This document shows, in pieces, positions 50,464 to 58,387 of a stretch of DNA of 64,000 bases. Each line of letters starts with the position of its first letter. Position 1 is the stretch's first letter. The translations under genes and the position numbers were made by a program. Source of the stretch: Candidatus Fermentibacteraceae bacterium (GTDB lineage: Bacteria > Fermentibacterota > Fermentibacteria > Fermentibacterales > JCC-6); the NCBI GenBank assembly GCA_016744855.1, contig JADGDO010000014.1, positions 1 to 64,000 on the forward strand. The letters are read 5' to 3'. Under the pieces are notes generated by a model, which made no database searches, was not told the DNA's origin, and worked only from the letters and a program-made list of their open reading frames with translations.

Positions 50464-52815
50464 ATGGCACTGCCAAAAAGATACAAAGCAAAAGAATCAG
50501 AACCCCGTCTGCAACAGAAATGGGCTGACGAAGGTATCTACAAATACAATCCGGATTCCGGTAAGGAAGTTTACTCCATAGATACACCGCCACCTACGGT
50601 TAGCGGTATGATTCATATGGGACATATTTTCAGTTATGTACAGGCAGAAGTTCTTGCCCGTTACCAGAGAATGACGGGAAAAGAAGTTTTCTATCCGTTC
50701 TGCTTTGACGATAACGGTCTTCCAAGCGAGCGTTTTACAGAAAAAGTAAAAAAAGTCAAAGCTCAGGACATGACCAGAGGTGAGTTTGTTAAACTCTGCC
50801 TCGAAGTAGCAAAAGATGCCGAGAAGCAGTTCCGTGAATTGTGGAACAGCTTTGGTTTCAGCTGCGACTGGTCTCTTATGTATACCACGATTGATCCATG
50901 GGTACAGCGTGTAAGTCAGCGCTCATTCCTTGACCTTGTCGTGAAGGATAGAGTTTACAGGAAAGAAGCTCCGACTCTGTGGTGCCCCGAGTGTCAGACC
51001 GCAGTTGCCCAGGCTGAAACCGAAGACAAGGAATTCCCAAGTCATTTCCACGACCTGGAGTTTAAGCTTGCAGATGGCAGTGGAGTCGTTCCGGTAGCCA
51101 CAACACGCCCCGAGCTTGTTCCGGCATGTGTTGCTGTTTTTGTAAATCCCACTGACTCGCGTTGGAATAACCTTGTAGGGCAGAAGGTATCGGTTCCTCT
51201 TTACGACAGAGAAGTAACTATTTTTGCTGACCCAAAGGTAGACCCTGAAAAGGGTTCCGGTGCTGTGATGTGCTGCACCTTCGGAGATACTACCGATATC
51301 GAGTGGTGGAGCGAGCACAATCTCGACCTCAGAATCATTCTTGATGACCGCGGACACATGAATGCTGATACCGGCTTCCTTGAGGGTATGTACTGGAAGA
51401 AAGCACGCAAGGCTATCGTAGCGAAACTTGATGAAGAGGGTTACCGCAAGGGTGGCAGAGATATTTCGCACGCCGTTAATGTCCATGAGAGGTGCGGTAC
51501 ACCTCTGGAGTACCTTGTTAACAGGCAGTGGTTCATTCGGGTTCTCGATAAGAAGCAGGAGCTTCTTGATAAGGGAAACGAGATTAACTGGTATCCCCCT
51601 CACTTCAAGGTAAGATACAATCACTGGGTTGAAAACCTGAAATGGGATTGGTGTATCTCCAGACAACGGTTCTACGGAGTTCCCTTCCCTGTGTGGTTCT
51701 GCAGCAAGTGTGAAACTCCAATTTTCGCCGACGAAGCCAGCCTTCCGGTTGATCCTCTCGTGGATTCTCCCGGGAAGCCATGCCCCAAGTGCGGTTCAAC
51801 GGAATTCAAACCCGAGAGCGATGTCATGGACACCTGGGCCACCAGTTCACTCACTCCTCAGATCAACATGAAGTGGGGAGAAGAAGACCAGAGAGAGAAT
51901 GTTTTCCCAATGGCGCTCAGGCCACAGGCACACGATATCATCAGAACATGGGCGTTCTACACCATAGCGAAATCAATGTTACACGAGAACACTATTCCCT
52001 GGCAGGATGTCATGATCTCAGGGCATTCCCTTAATCCTGACCGTCAGAAGATGTCCAAGAGCAAAGGCAATGTTGCCGGTGACCCTATAGCTGCCCTCCA
52101 GCAGTTCTCTGCTGATGAGCTTCGTTTCTGGGCCTGCTCATCAAAGCTCGGTACAGATGTTGTGTTCAGCAAGGATGTGCTGGGAGAGGGAAGAAGGCTC
52201 GTAACTAAACTCTGGAATGCATCTAAGTTCGCAGAAACCAGGCTTGAGGGCTACAACCCCGACCGAAAAGTAGAGCTCCATCCCTTCGACAAGTGGCTTC
52301 TTAGTCGGCTTACGGAGACCGTGCAGAAGGCCACATCAGGTATGCAGCAGTACGAGTACTCGGTCTGCATGCGCGAGGCTGAGACCTTCTTCTGGAAAGC
52401 TCTCTGCGACAACTATCTTGAGATAGCTAAAAACAGGCTTTATGGTGACGACCCTGAAGCCAAGGCAGCTGCCCAGCACACTCTTTACACGGCACTGTAT
52501 ACCGTGATGAGGCTCTTTGCCCCCATCATGGTTCACATAACCGAAGAGCTGTATCTGGAGATTTTCAAGCCATTTGAGAACCATGAGAGCATACACATAG
52601 CTCCCTGGCCAGAAAGAGATTTCATGGACGAGGAAGCTCTGAAGCTCGGTAACAAAGCTCTGCTTGTTATAGAAGAAGCCAGAAGGTGGAAGAGCGAAAA
52701 CAGCCTCAGTATGGCTACTTCAATGGATTCCATTGAGGTCTCAGAAGAGCTCAGACCTTTTGAAGCTGACCTGATGGCTGTTACAAGAGCGGAAAAGGTT
52801 ACATACACCGTTTAG
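50464..52815 (+). CDS. valS: Valyl-tRNA synthetase, short (archaeal-type) form
   Basis: A 783-residue class I synthetase. The HIGH motif is GMIHMGH in a TPPPTVSGMIHMGHIFSY context, which characterises the second ValRS type shared by archaea and Rickettsiales. KMSKSKGN is intact. The editing domain, including VATTRPELVPACVAVFVNP, is present. Zinc-binding Cys sets occur at WCPECQ and CSKCE...CPKCGS. It lacks the long C-terminal coiled-coil arm of the E. coli form, which explains the length (E. coli 951). It follows glyS by five bases and ends at a strong terminator. The unusual type suggests a lineage-specific or transferred gene. Confidence 0.95.
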   Translation: MALPKRYKAKESEPRLQQKWADEGIYKYNPDSGKEVYSIDTPPPTVSGMIHMGHIFSYVQAEVLARYQRMTGKEVFYPFCFDDNGLPSERFTEKVKKVKAQDMTRGEFVKLCLEVAKDAEKQFRELWNSFGFSCDWSLMYTTIDPWVQRVSQRSFLDLVVKDRVYRKEAPTLWCPECQTAVAQAETEDKEFPSHFHDLEFKLADGSGVVPVATTRPELVPACVAVFVNPTDSRWNNLVGQKVSVPLYDREVTIFADPKVDPEKGSGAVMCCTFGDTTDIEWWSEHNLDLRIILDDRGHMNADTGFLEGMYWKKARKAIVAKLDEEGYRKGGRDISHAVNVHERCGTPLEYLVNRQWFIRVLDKKQELLDKGNEINWYPPHFKVRYNHWVENLKWDWCISRQRFYGVPFPVWFCSKCETPIFADEASLPVDPLVDSPGKPCPKCGSTEFKPESDVMDTWATSSLTPQINMKWGEEDQRENVFPMALRPQAHDIIRTWAFYTIAKSMLHENTIPWQDVMISGHSLNPDRQKMSKSKGNVAGDPIAALQQFSADELRFWACSSKLGTDVVFSKDVLGEGRRLVTKLWNASKFAETRLEGYNPDRKVELHPFDKWLLSRLTETVQKATSGMQQYEYSVCMREAETFFWKALCDNYLEIAKNRLYGDDPEAKAAAQHTLYTALYTVMRLFAPIMVHITEELYLEIFKPFENHESIHIAPWPERDFMDEEALKLGNKALLVIEEARRWKSENSLSMATSMDSIEVSEELRPFEADLMAVTRAEKVTYTV

Positions 52816-52845
52816 ATTATAGCATCGGATGCCCAAAGGCAAGAA

Positions 52846-52875
52846 AAAGGGGAGGAGCAAATGCTCCTCCCCTTT
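52846..52875. terminator. Bidirectional terminator
   Basis: AAAGGGGAGGAGC pairs with GCTCCTCCCCTTT around an AAAT loop, between convergent valS (plus) and the first propeller-like protein (minus). The plus-strand side is followed by CTCTTT and the minus side by TTTTTCTT, so both directions can terminate. Confidence 0.85.
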
Positions 52876-52892
52876 CTCTTTAACTCAATGAT

Positions 52893-53744
52893 CTAGAAAG
52901 ATGTCTTGATGGAACCCCAGCTTGTACGGCTAAGTGATGTAAGCTCAAAGCTGAATTCGGCAAGATGGTAGGCGTTGCTGGCATCCTGGTATGTCCAGAA
53001 CATGGTGTCTGTTACATTGCTGTAAGAAAGACCGTAAGAAGCACCGATTCCTGAGACTGGGCAGGGAGCTGAGCCTATGTAGCTCATTGTGCTTCCATCC
53101 CACTCGTAGAAATAGATATTGTGAGTGTTGTAGGTTGTAACAGCAACGCCTGTGTTTCCATTGTATGGGAATACAGCGAGACCACTTGGCTGATCTGTTA
53201 CTTCTGGAATTGCTACGTTCTCCTGACCAACACCGGGGCTGAAGCGCCAGAGACCACCGTTGGTTGCATTTGTTGCCCAGTAGTTTGTACCATCAAAGTC
53301 CATACCTCTTGCGCTAGTACCTGCAGGATTTGGAGTGCTGGTGCTCCAGGAAGCTCCGAAATCTTCCGTGTAGTAAAGATTGGCATCCTGCCAGTCGTTG
53401 GTGTAGTAGGTGTCAGTATCTGGGTCGTTGTTCCAGGCCATACCGAAGCAGGATGCATTCTCAGTGTCAAGAGTAAGAGTTCCAAGTGGTGCACCGGTAA
53501 GGTCATAAGCCTGAATCTGCATTTCAGTTTTCTCTACAGTCAGAATGTAATTCCCTGTAGTCGATTCAAAGATATCGATTCCAAGAGAAGCGTTAGGAAC
53601 GGTCCAGTCATTGACAATAGCAAGAGTCATATCCAGATCATTTGCCTGGACAGGATTTACTGCGCTACGTATTTCAGTGCAACCGTCAATATCGGTGGCA
53701 AAAGCCATCGATGCAATAACAAAGACAAGCATAAGAAATTTCAT
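52893..53744 (-). CDS. Secreted propeller-like protein, paralogue 1 of 4
   Basis: A 283-residue exported protein. A signal peptide (MKFLMLVFVIASMAFA) is followed by repeated beta strands with labelled blocks shared by four neighbouring paralogues: IVNDWT near the start, MAWNNDPDTDTYYTND, NLYYTEDFGASWSTS, GMDFDGTNYWATN, GLAVFPYNGNTGVAVTTYNT, YFYEWDGS and a closing SLSRTSWGSIKTSF. The YTEDFGASW block is like the Asp-box of BNR/sialidase propellers (S/T-x-D-x-G-x-x-W). No enzyme motif is visible. The conserved C-terminal 14 residues ending in Phe could be a sorting or assembly signal. It has a leader hairpin at 53765-53778 and a likely promoter at 53788-53815. Confidence 0.72.
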   Translation of the reverse strand: MKFLMLVFVIASMAFATDIDGCTEIRSAVNPVQANDLDMTLAIVNDWTVPNASLGIDIFESTTGNYILTVEKTEMQIQAYDLTGAPLGTLTLDTENASCFGMAWNNDPDTDTYYTNDWQDANLYYTEDFGASWSTSTPNPAGTSARGMDFDGTNYWATNATNGGLWRFSPGVGQENVAIPEVTDQPSGLAVFPYNGNTGVAVTTYNTHNIYFYEWDGSTMSYIGSAPCPVSGIGASYGLSYSNVTDTMFWTYQDASNAYHLAEFSFELTSLSRTSWGSIKTSF

Positions 53745-53764
53745 TATTTCTCCCCCTTTTTTAA

Positions 53765-53778
53765 CTGAAGAATTTCAG
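53765..53778 (-). promoter_or_regulatory. Leader hairpin of paralogue 1
   Basis: CTGAA-ATTC-TTCAG on the minus strand, followed by TTAAAAAAGGGGGA and the ATG. Similar hairpins precede paralogues 3 and 4 at the same distance from a G-rich ribosome-binding site. Confidence 0.5.
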
Positions 53779-53787
53779 CTAACATTT

Positions 53788-53815
53788 AACATAACCGATT
53801 TAGCACCTATGTCAA
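53788..53815 (-). promoter_or_regulatory. Candidate promoter of paralogue 1
   Basis: A perfect TTGACA (complement of 53810-53815) is followed after 16 bases by TATGTT (complement of 53788-53793). Confidence 0.5.
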
Positions 53816-53841
53816 AACTAACATTCCCCGCCCCGCTCGTC

Positions 53842-54654
53842 TTAAAAGAATACCTTGTAAAGAGTAAGACAACCCAGAAGAGTTGTGGCAATGCCAATTA
53901 TCAGAGTAAATTTTTCAGGATTGATTTTCTTTACTAGAGCAGCACTGATAGGGACCCCGGCAAATGCGCCTATCAAAAGGGGTGGGGCTATGCTCCAATC
54001 TATTTCTGCTCCCATTATCAGGTATGTCGTTACACCAATAAAACAGGTGAAGCTTTCCGCCATGCTGGTAATGGCAATAGCGCTTTTCCCTTTAACTCCT
54101 GAAAGAATCTGCCCGCTTGTTACCAGAGGACCGTATCCCCCACCCGAAAGTCCTTTGTTGAATGCTGCCACAACCCCGAGAGTGGTTACTTTGTACCAGC
54201 TGAACTTAGAGCGACTCTTGTGTTTGAAGAGAATGATAAGTCCCATTGCAAAAACAATTACTCCGATTATTGGTTTCAGATAATTCTGCAGATTAACAGC
54301 AAAAACAGCAGCACCTACAGCTCCGAGAAGGCTGCATATCCCCAGAACAAAAGCAATCTTGGAGTCGTTGGATTTGGGCAGGTAACCTAGCTTCCCCATT
54401 TTCTTCACGATACGGTGCTCTCTGTCATTATGAAAATTAAAAAATGCATTCCCTGCTCTGTGGTGAGCGAAAGCGGAGAATGCACCGGTAATCAATTCAG
54501 AAAGCAGTATTGCGGGAACAACCTGCATTGGCTCGTATCCCATAAAAAGAAGTACAGGGGTAAGTGTTGTTCCGTAGCCCATTCCAAGAGTGGAATCAAC
54601 CAGTTCGCAGAAAAATGCCATACCCAAGAGAAGTAAGAGAGGCTCCCATTCCAT
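53842..54654 (-). CDS. TauE/SafE (TSUP) family membrane permease
   Basis: A 270-residue inner-membrane protein with about eight hydrophobic segments. The TSUP motif appears twice: DSTLGMGYGTTLTPVLLFMG at the N-terminal half and NKGLSGGGYGPLVTSGQIL in the second half, reflecting the internal duplication. Family members export sulfite, sulfoacetate or related small organosulfur anions; the substrate here is unknown. It is encoded between propeller paralogues and next to a DUF5343-like gene on the same strand, 24 bases after that gene. It has no obvious sulfur-metabolism neighbour. Confidence 0.87.
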   Translation of the reverse strand: MEWEPLLLLLGMAFFCELVDSTLGMGYGTTLTPVLLFMGYEPMQVVPAILLSELITGAFSAFAHHRAGNAFFNFHNDREHRIVKKMGKLGYLPKSNDSKIAFVLGICSLLGAVGAAVFAVNLQNYLKPIIGVIVFAMGLIILFKHKSRSKFSWYKVTTLGVVAAFNKGLSGGGYGPLVTSGQILSGVKGKSAIAITSMAESFTCFIGVTTYLIMGAEIDWSIAPPLLIGAFAGVPISAALVKKINPEKFTLIIGIATTLLGCLTLYKVFF

Positions 54655-54678
54655 TCCTGTTTTCCTCTGCCTCTGCCT

Positions 54679-55320
54679 CTACATAGTCTTTTTCAGAATA
54701 GTTTTAATCATAGCAAGCATTTCAGCATCCATTGCAGAAGCTGGTATAGTGATGTTCAGAGAAAGCTCACCGGAAAGGCCGCTTATTCCGGGTGCCGGTT
54801 CCTCTGACACATCGGGAAGTTCAGCCTTTGGAGCTGCGGGTATATCATTAGTGTCAGGTGCCGGTATAGCGGGAGTAGCTTTTGTCTGCTTGTCGTTCCT
54901 GTGAAAATCTGCCAAATCGGTGAGTACCTGAAGGGTCAGAACCATATAGGCTGATTCTGTTTCGGTAACACCGGTTTCTTTTTTGAAGAAAGCCATAAGT
55001 AGCTTGCTGTCTGTTGATCCCTGCTCTTCCTGATATTGGAATGCACTCGCATAAGCTTTCTCTATTGAAGGAGAAAGAATCTCTTTGAATTTCTCATCGG
55101 CAACATCCCTGATTGCCTTCCATTGAGCAGTAGGAGAGAGGTTATTGTCTATGAATCCCAGAAAGAAGAGAAGTTCCAGAAGCTTAACATCAGTCTGCCT
55201 TCTGAAACCAATAGAAGCCAGGTAGTCAGAGGTAATTTTGTCAGGCTCTTCTTTCGATCGAACGTTACGGAAAAGCAATTCAATTGATCCGGGATCTCTT
55301 ACGGCAGGATATGTTTTCAT
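54679..55320 (-). CDS. DUF5343-like protein
   Basis: A 213-residue soluble protein. ATG 55320 is used because GAGGAG lies eight bases upstream; the 13-codon-longer frame is unsupported. Residues 1-130 resemble DUF5343, a helical domain found in bacterial and archaeal proteins of unknown role (KITSDYLASIGFRRQTDVKL, then LLFFLGFIDNNLSPTAQW). A Pro/Ala-rich linker follows (ATPAIPAPDTNDIPAAPKAE), then a short C-terminal domain with LSLNITIPASAMDAEML. DUF5343-type proteins sometimes sit near defence genes, but no such genes are present here. It precedes the TauE/SafE gene by 24 bases. Functional inference is not justified. Confidence 0.55.
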   Translation of the reverse strand: MKTYPAVRDPGSIELLFRNVRSKEEPDKITSDYLASIGFRRQTDVKLLELLFFLGFIDNNLSPTAQWKAIRDVADEKFKEILSPSIEKAYASAFQYQEEQGSTDSKLLMAFFKKETGVTETESAYMVLTLQVLTDLADFHRNDKQTKATPAIPAPDTNDIPAAPKAELPDVSEEPAPGISGLSGELSLNITIPASAMDAEMLAMIKTILKKTM

Positions 55321-55369
55321 TTCAAACTCCTCTATTGATGTTACGTGCAAGATATTCATTTACAGAGCG

Positions 55370-55403
55370 AAAAAAAAGAGGGGAGGATTATTCCTCGCCC
55401 TCT
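55370..55403 (-). terminator. Terminator of paralogue 2
   Basis: On the minus strand AGAGGGCGAGGA pairs with TCCTCCCCTCT (one mismatch and one bulge) and is followed by TTTTTTTT. It lies just downstream of the paralogue 2 stop and before the DUF5343-like gene. Confidence 0.85.
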
Positions 55404-55426
55404 TCCTGCCGTAAGCAGTAATAAAT

Positions 55427-56221
55427 TCAGAAACTCGCTTTTATACTGCCCCAGCTGAATTGCTGGAGAGATTGAACGGAAAAGGAAATCTCAGCCAGAT
55501 GATACTCGTTGGATCCTCTTTTGTATGTCCAGAAGATGTTTCCATTGTCAGCAGCGGCCAGACCGAATGATGTAGTAATATCTGTTACTGGGCAGTCTGC
55601 TGATCCAAGAAAACTCACACTTGACCCATCCCACTGGTAGAAGTAGAGCTGATGAGTAGTGTAGGCGGTTACGGCAATTCCAAGATTGCTTTCGTAAGGA
55701 AACACTGTCAAACCGCTTGGAGGAGTGGGGATCTCTTCGGTGTTATAGAGCTGCTGACTTTCACCTGGCTGGAAACGCCACAACCCTCCACTCTCATTAC
55801 TCCAATAGTCGACTCCATCAAAATCGAGACCTCTTCCGGTACCTCCAGAGGGGTTAATGGAAGTAGTCCAGGTTGTTCCTGAATCAACTGAACAGTATAA
55901 GTTTCCCAGGACCATATCATCGGTATAGAGAACTTCACCATCTGTTGATTCATTCCAGACTACACCCCATGGATACTCGTTATCAGAATCAAGAGGAAAA
56001 GTTTCTCCTGTCGGTTGACCTGTAACTGGATCGTATACTCTGATAAGAGAACTCTGACCGCATACTGCCAGAAGACGCGAAGAAGAACCCGACTGAGAAT
56101 AATCCACTCCGAGGACTTGATCTTTAGTGATCCAGTCATTTACTACAACCAGAGAAATTTCTGTTCTACCAGCAGCGTAAGCTAGTGATGTCACAAATAA
56201 AAAAATAAACAACTGCTTCAT
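55427..56221 (-). CDS. Secreted propeller-like protein, paralogue 2 of 4 (most divergent)
   Basis: A 264-residue exported protein, shorter and more divergent than its neighbours. Signal peptide MKQLFIFLFVTSLAYA. It keeps the family order: VVNDWI, VRVYDPVTGQPTGETFPLD, VVWNESTDGEVLYTDDMV, LYCSVDSGTTWTT (an Asp-box-like block), GLDFDGVDYWSNE, GLTVFPYESNLGIAVTAYTT, YFYQWDGS, and SLQQFSWGSIKASF at the end. It lacks the DPDTDTYY block and the leader hairpin of the others, and its ribosome-binding site is GAGGAAAG. It has its own terminator at 55370-55403. The divergence suggests an older duplication. Confidence 0.72.
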   Translation of the reverse strand: MKQLFIFLFVTSLAYAAGRTEISLVVVNDWITKDQVLGVDYSQSGSSSRLLAVCGQSSLIRVYDPVTGQPTGETFPLDSDNEYPWGVVWNESTDGEVLYTDDMVLGNLYCSVDSGTTWTTSINPSGGTGRGLDFDGVDYWSNESGGLWRFQPGESQQLYNTEEIPTPPSGLTVFPYESNLGIAVTAYTTHQLYFYQWDGSSVSFLGSADCPVTDITTSFGLAAADNGNIFWTYKRGSNEYHLAEISFSVQSLQQFSWGSIKASF

Positions 56222-56277
56222 TCACGGCCTTTCCTCAGAGAGATTGCTATTTATTGTTCCCGTAAATATAGCAGTAC

Positions 56278-56305
56278 AAAAAAAGGGAGGGGCATAGCCC
56301 CCCCC
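56278..56305 (-). terminator. Terminator of paralogue 3
   Basis: On the minus strand GGGGGGGCTATGCCCCTCCC folds into a G/C-rich hairpin followed by TTTTTTT (complement of 56278-56284), just after the paralogue 3 stop at 56322. Confidence 0.85.
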
Positions 56306-56321
56306 TGATAATTCTTGAAAT

Positions 56322-57164
56322 CTAGAAGCTGGTTTTGATTGAACCCCAGCTTGAACGCGACAGAGAGGTGAGGTCGAAGGAGAATTCAGCGAGATGATAG
56401 CTGGAGCCGTCATTGTATGACCAGTAGATGTTGCCGTTCTGTTCGCAGTATGCAAGTCCGTAGGATGAACTGACAGTTGAAGCAGGGCAAGCTGCGTTAC
56501 CGATAAATGTCATGGAAGATCCATCCCACTCGTAGAAGTAAATCTGGAGGGGAGTATAACAGGCTACAGCAAGACCAAGATTGCCACCGTAAGGGAATAC
56601 GGTGAGGCCGCTTGGATTACCGGTAACTTCAGGAGTCGCGATGTTGGACTGTCCTACGCCCGGCTGGAAACGCCATACGCCGCCGCCTTGACCATTCGTG
56701 CACCAGTAGTCTGTTCCATCAAAATCCATTCCTCTAGCAGAATTTCCAGATGGGTTGGTCGCTGTTGTCCAGCTTGCGCCGAAATCTTCGGTGTAGTAAA
56801 GATTGGTCGTTGACCAGCAGTTTGTGTAGTAGGTGTCGGTATCCGGATCGTTGTTCCATGCGAGGCCGAAACAGTTAGTGTTTGCAGCGTCAAGAGGAAT
56901 TGAAGACTGAACTCCACCTGCTTGATCGTAGGCCTGAATAACATCCAGATTGTTATCAGCACCAAGAATGTATACTTCGGAACCATCTTCGAAAACATCA
57001 AGACCCAGAGCTTTTTCAGCGAGTGTCCAGTCATTAACGATTGTAAGAGTTATCGCATCACTGCCAGAACCATGAGGATCAACGCTGATGCTTGTGCCGA
57101 AGTCTCCGTCATTGTTTGCAAAGGCAAAAGCCACAACAACAAGAATTAAAAACAAATATCTCAT
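56322..57164 (-). CDS. Secreted propeller-like protein, paralogue 3 of 4
   Basis: A 280-residue exported protein very similar to paralogues 1 and 4. Signal peptide MRYLFLILVVVAFAFA. Shared blocks: TIVNDWTLAEKALGLDVF, VIQAYDQAGGVQ, FGLAWNNDPDTDTYYTN, LYYTEDFGASWTTAT, RGMDFDGTDYWCTN, WRFQPGVGQSN, GLTVFPYGGNLGLAVA, YFYEWDGSSMTFIGNA, and SLSRSSWGSIKTSF at the C-terminus. Asp-box-like YTEDFGASW suggests a BNR-type blade. Single gene with a leader hairpin (57183-57198), RBS AAAGGGGAG and its own terminator. Ligand unknown. Confidence 0.72.
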   Translation of the reverse strand: MRYLFLILVVVAFAFANNDGDFGTSISVDPHGSGSDAITLTIVNDWTLAEKALGLDVFEDGSEVYILGADNNLDVIQAYDQAGGVQSSIPLDAANTNCFGLAWNNDPDTDTYYTNCWSTTNLYYTEDFGASWTTATNPSGNSARGMDFDGTDYWCTNGQGGGVWRFQPGVGQSNIATPEVTGNPSGLTVFPYGGNLGLAVACYTPLQIYFYEWDGSSMTFIGNAACPASTVSSSYGLAYCEQNGNIYWSYNDGSSYHLAEFSFDLTSLSRSSWGSIKTSF

Positions 57165-57182
57165 AACACTCCCCTTTTATGA

Positions 57183-57198
57183 GCAGAACTATTTCTGC
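57183..57198 (-). promoter_or_regulatory. Leader hairpin of paralogue 3
   Basis: GCAGAA-ATAG-TTCTGC on the minus strand, followed by TCATAAAAGGGGAG and the ATG. The stem sequence differs from the CTGAA/TTCAG stem of paralogue 1, but pairing and position are kept. Confidence 0.5.
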
Positions 57199-57289
57199 AA
57201 CCTTTGACTATTTAATATTTCATTGACAAAGTCAAATATTTGTAGAGTTCTGTCTGCATCCCTCTTTCAGTGTGGGTGTACAATTGCAG

Positions 57290-57318
57290 AAAGGGGGAGG
57301 GGCAATACCCCTCCCTCC
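57290..57318 (-). terminator. Candidate terminator of paralogue 4
   Basis: On the minus strand GGAGGGAGGGG-TATTG-CCCCTCCCCC, followed by TTTCTGC, forms a G/C-rich hairpin after the paralogue 4 stop at 57334. The T-tract is short, so it may be leaky. Confidence 0.65.
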
Positions 57319-57333
57319 GATATCAGAAAAGCT

Positions 57334-58179
57334 TTAGAAGCTGGTTTTGATTGAAGCCCAGCTTGAACGTGTGAGAGAGGTGATTTCGAAAGAGAGTTCA
57401 GCAAGGTGATATTCACTGGTGCCTACCCAGTAGCTCCAGAAGAGGTTGCCGTTTGCACCATAAGCAAGACCCATTGAATAGCCGATACCGCTTGCAGGGC
57501 AAGCAGCAGAGCCTAAAAATGTCATTGCGGAGCCGTCCCAATCGTAGAAGTAGATGCTGTGGGTATTGTAGCAAGTTACAGCAATGCCGAGGTTGCTTTC
57601 GTGTGGGAATACTGTTAGTCCGCTTGGCTGGTCTGCAACTTCTGGAATTGTGACGGTCGCTGTTCCGACACCCGGCTGGAAGCGCAGAAGGCCGCCACCG
57701 GTACCATTTGTTGTCCAGTAGTCTGTTCCATCAAATGCCATACCTCTGGAATTACTGCCACCTGGTGCTGGTGTTGTAGTCCAGCTGGTACCGAAGTCCT
57801 CTGTGTAGTAAAGAACAGTCTGCTGGAAATCGTTCACGTAGTATGTGTCGGTATCCGGATCGTTGTTCCAGGCAAGACCGAATGCGGAGGTGTTGGCAGC
57901 ATCAAGAGTCATGGTGCCTGTAGGAGCACCTGTTGCAGGGTCATAAGCCTGAATGATGTCATCAGTGTTGTTGACAGCAAGAACGTAGTCTCCTGCTCCA
58001 TCGAAAAAATCAATACCAAGAATCTGATCAGCCAGTGTCCAATCGTTAACAATGGTGAGTGTAACAGCGTCAGAACCGGATTCATGTGGGTTGATAGTCG
58101 TACTGGTCTCAGTACAACCATGATTCCCGCTGGCGAAAGCCAGTGATACTGTAATCAACAGTAAAAATAGATATTTCAT
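57334..58179 (-). CDS. Secreted propeller-like protein, paralogue 4 of 4
   Basis: A 281-residue exported protein. Signal peptide MKYLFLLLITVSLAFA. Blocks in family order: TIVNDWTLADQILGIDFF, DIIQAYDPATGAPTGTMTLD, FGLAWNNDPDTDTYYVND, LYYTEDFGTSWTT, RGMAFDGTDYWTTN, LRFQPGVGTATVTIPE, GLTVFPHESNLGIAVTCYNT, YFYDWDGSAMTFLGSA, and SLTRSSWASIKTSF at the end. It is clearly a tandem relative of paralogues 1 and 3. Leader hairpin at 58207-58220 and a candidate promoter at 58231-58258. Probably the upstream-most gene of the series, each with its own transcription unit. Confidence 0.72.
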   Translation of the reverse strand: MKYLFLLLITVSLAFASGNHGCTETSTTINPHESGSDAVTLTIVNDWTLADQILGIDFFDGAGDYVLAVNNTDDIIQAYDPATGAPTGTMTLDAANTSAFGLAWNNDPDTDTYYVNDFQQTVLYYTEDFGTSWTTTPAPGGSNSRGMAFDGTDYWTTNGTGGGLLRFQPGVGTATVTIPEVADQPSGLTVFPHESNLGIAVTCYNTHSIYFYDWDGSAMTFLGSAACPASGIGYSMGLAYGANGNLFWSYWVGTSEYHLAELSFEITSLTRSSWASIKTSF

Positions 58180-58206
58180 AAGACCATTTCCCCCTTAACT
58201 GTGGAA

Positions 58207-58258
58207 CTGATTAATTTCAGCCACCTTTATCTATTATAAATTTGCACCTTAACGTCAA
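58207..58258 (-). promoter_or_regulatory. Leader hairpin and candidate promoter of paralogue 4
   Basis: Minus strand: TTGACG (complement of 58253-58258), 16 bases, then TAATAG (complement of 58231-58236), then a CTGA-AATTAA-TCAG hairpin (58207-58220), an A/G-rich spacer and GGGGGA before the ATG. The hairpin is weaker than in paralogues 1 and 3. Confidence 0.45.
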
Positions 58259-58387
58259 TTGGTCATGCATTTATCCTTTAGACATCCAGCTAGTTCTGGT
58301 TAACCGCTCTTCAATTGCAGACTATAGCCGGGAGGCTGGTTGGCAGCAGAGTTTATCACTATCTTGAGTATGAACGGGGGACAAATT

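Noticed and set aside
50923-51666. A 247-residue open frame on the minus strand inside valS
   Set aside because: It lies wholly antisense to a strongly conserved synthetase, has no ribosome-binding site or recognisable family, and its length is explained by codon bias on the other strand.
53121-53768. A 215-residue plus-strand frame opposite paralogue 1
   Set aside because: The paralogue on the minus strand has a signal peptide, ribosome-binding site and three relatives; the plus-strand frame has none of these and its Cys/Val-rich composition is a shadow.
58260-58340. tRNA-like stretch before the cNMP/GGDEF gene
   Set aside because: No cloverleaf with a T-arm GTTC and matching acceptor ends could be formed.
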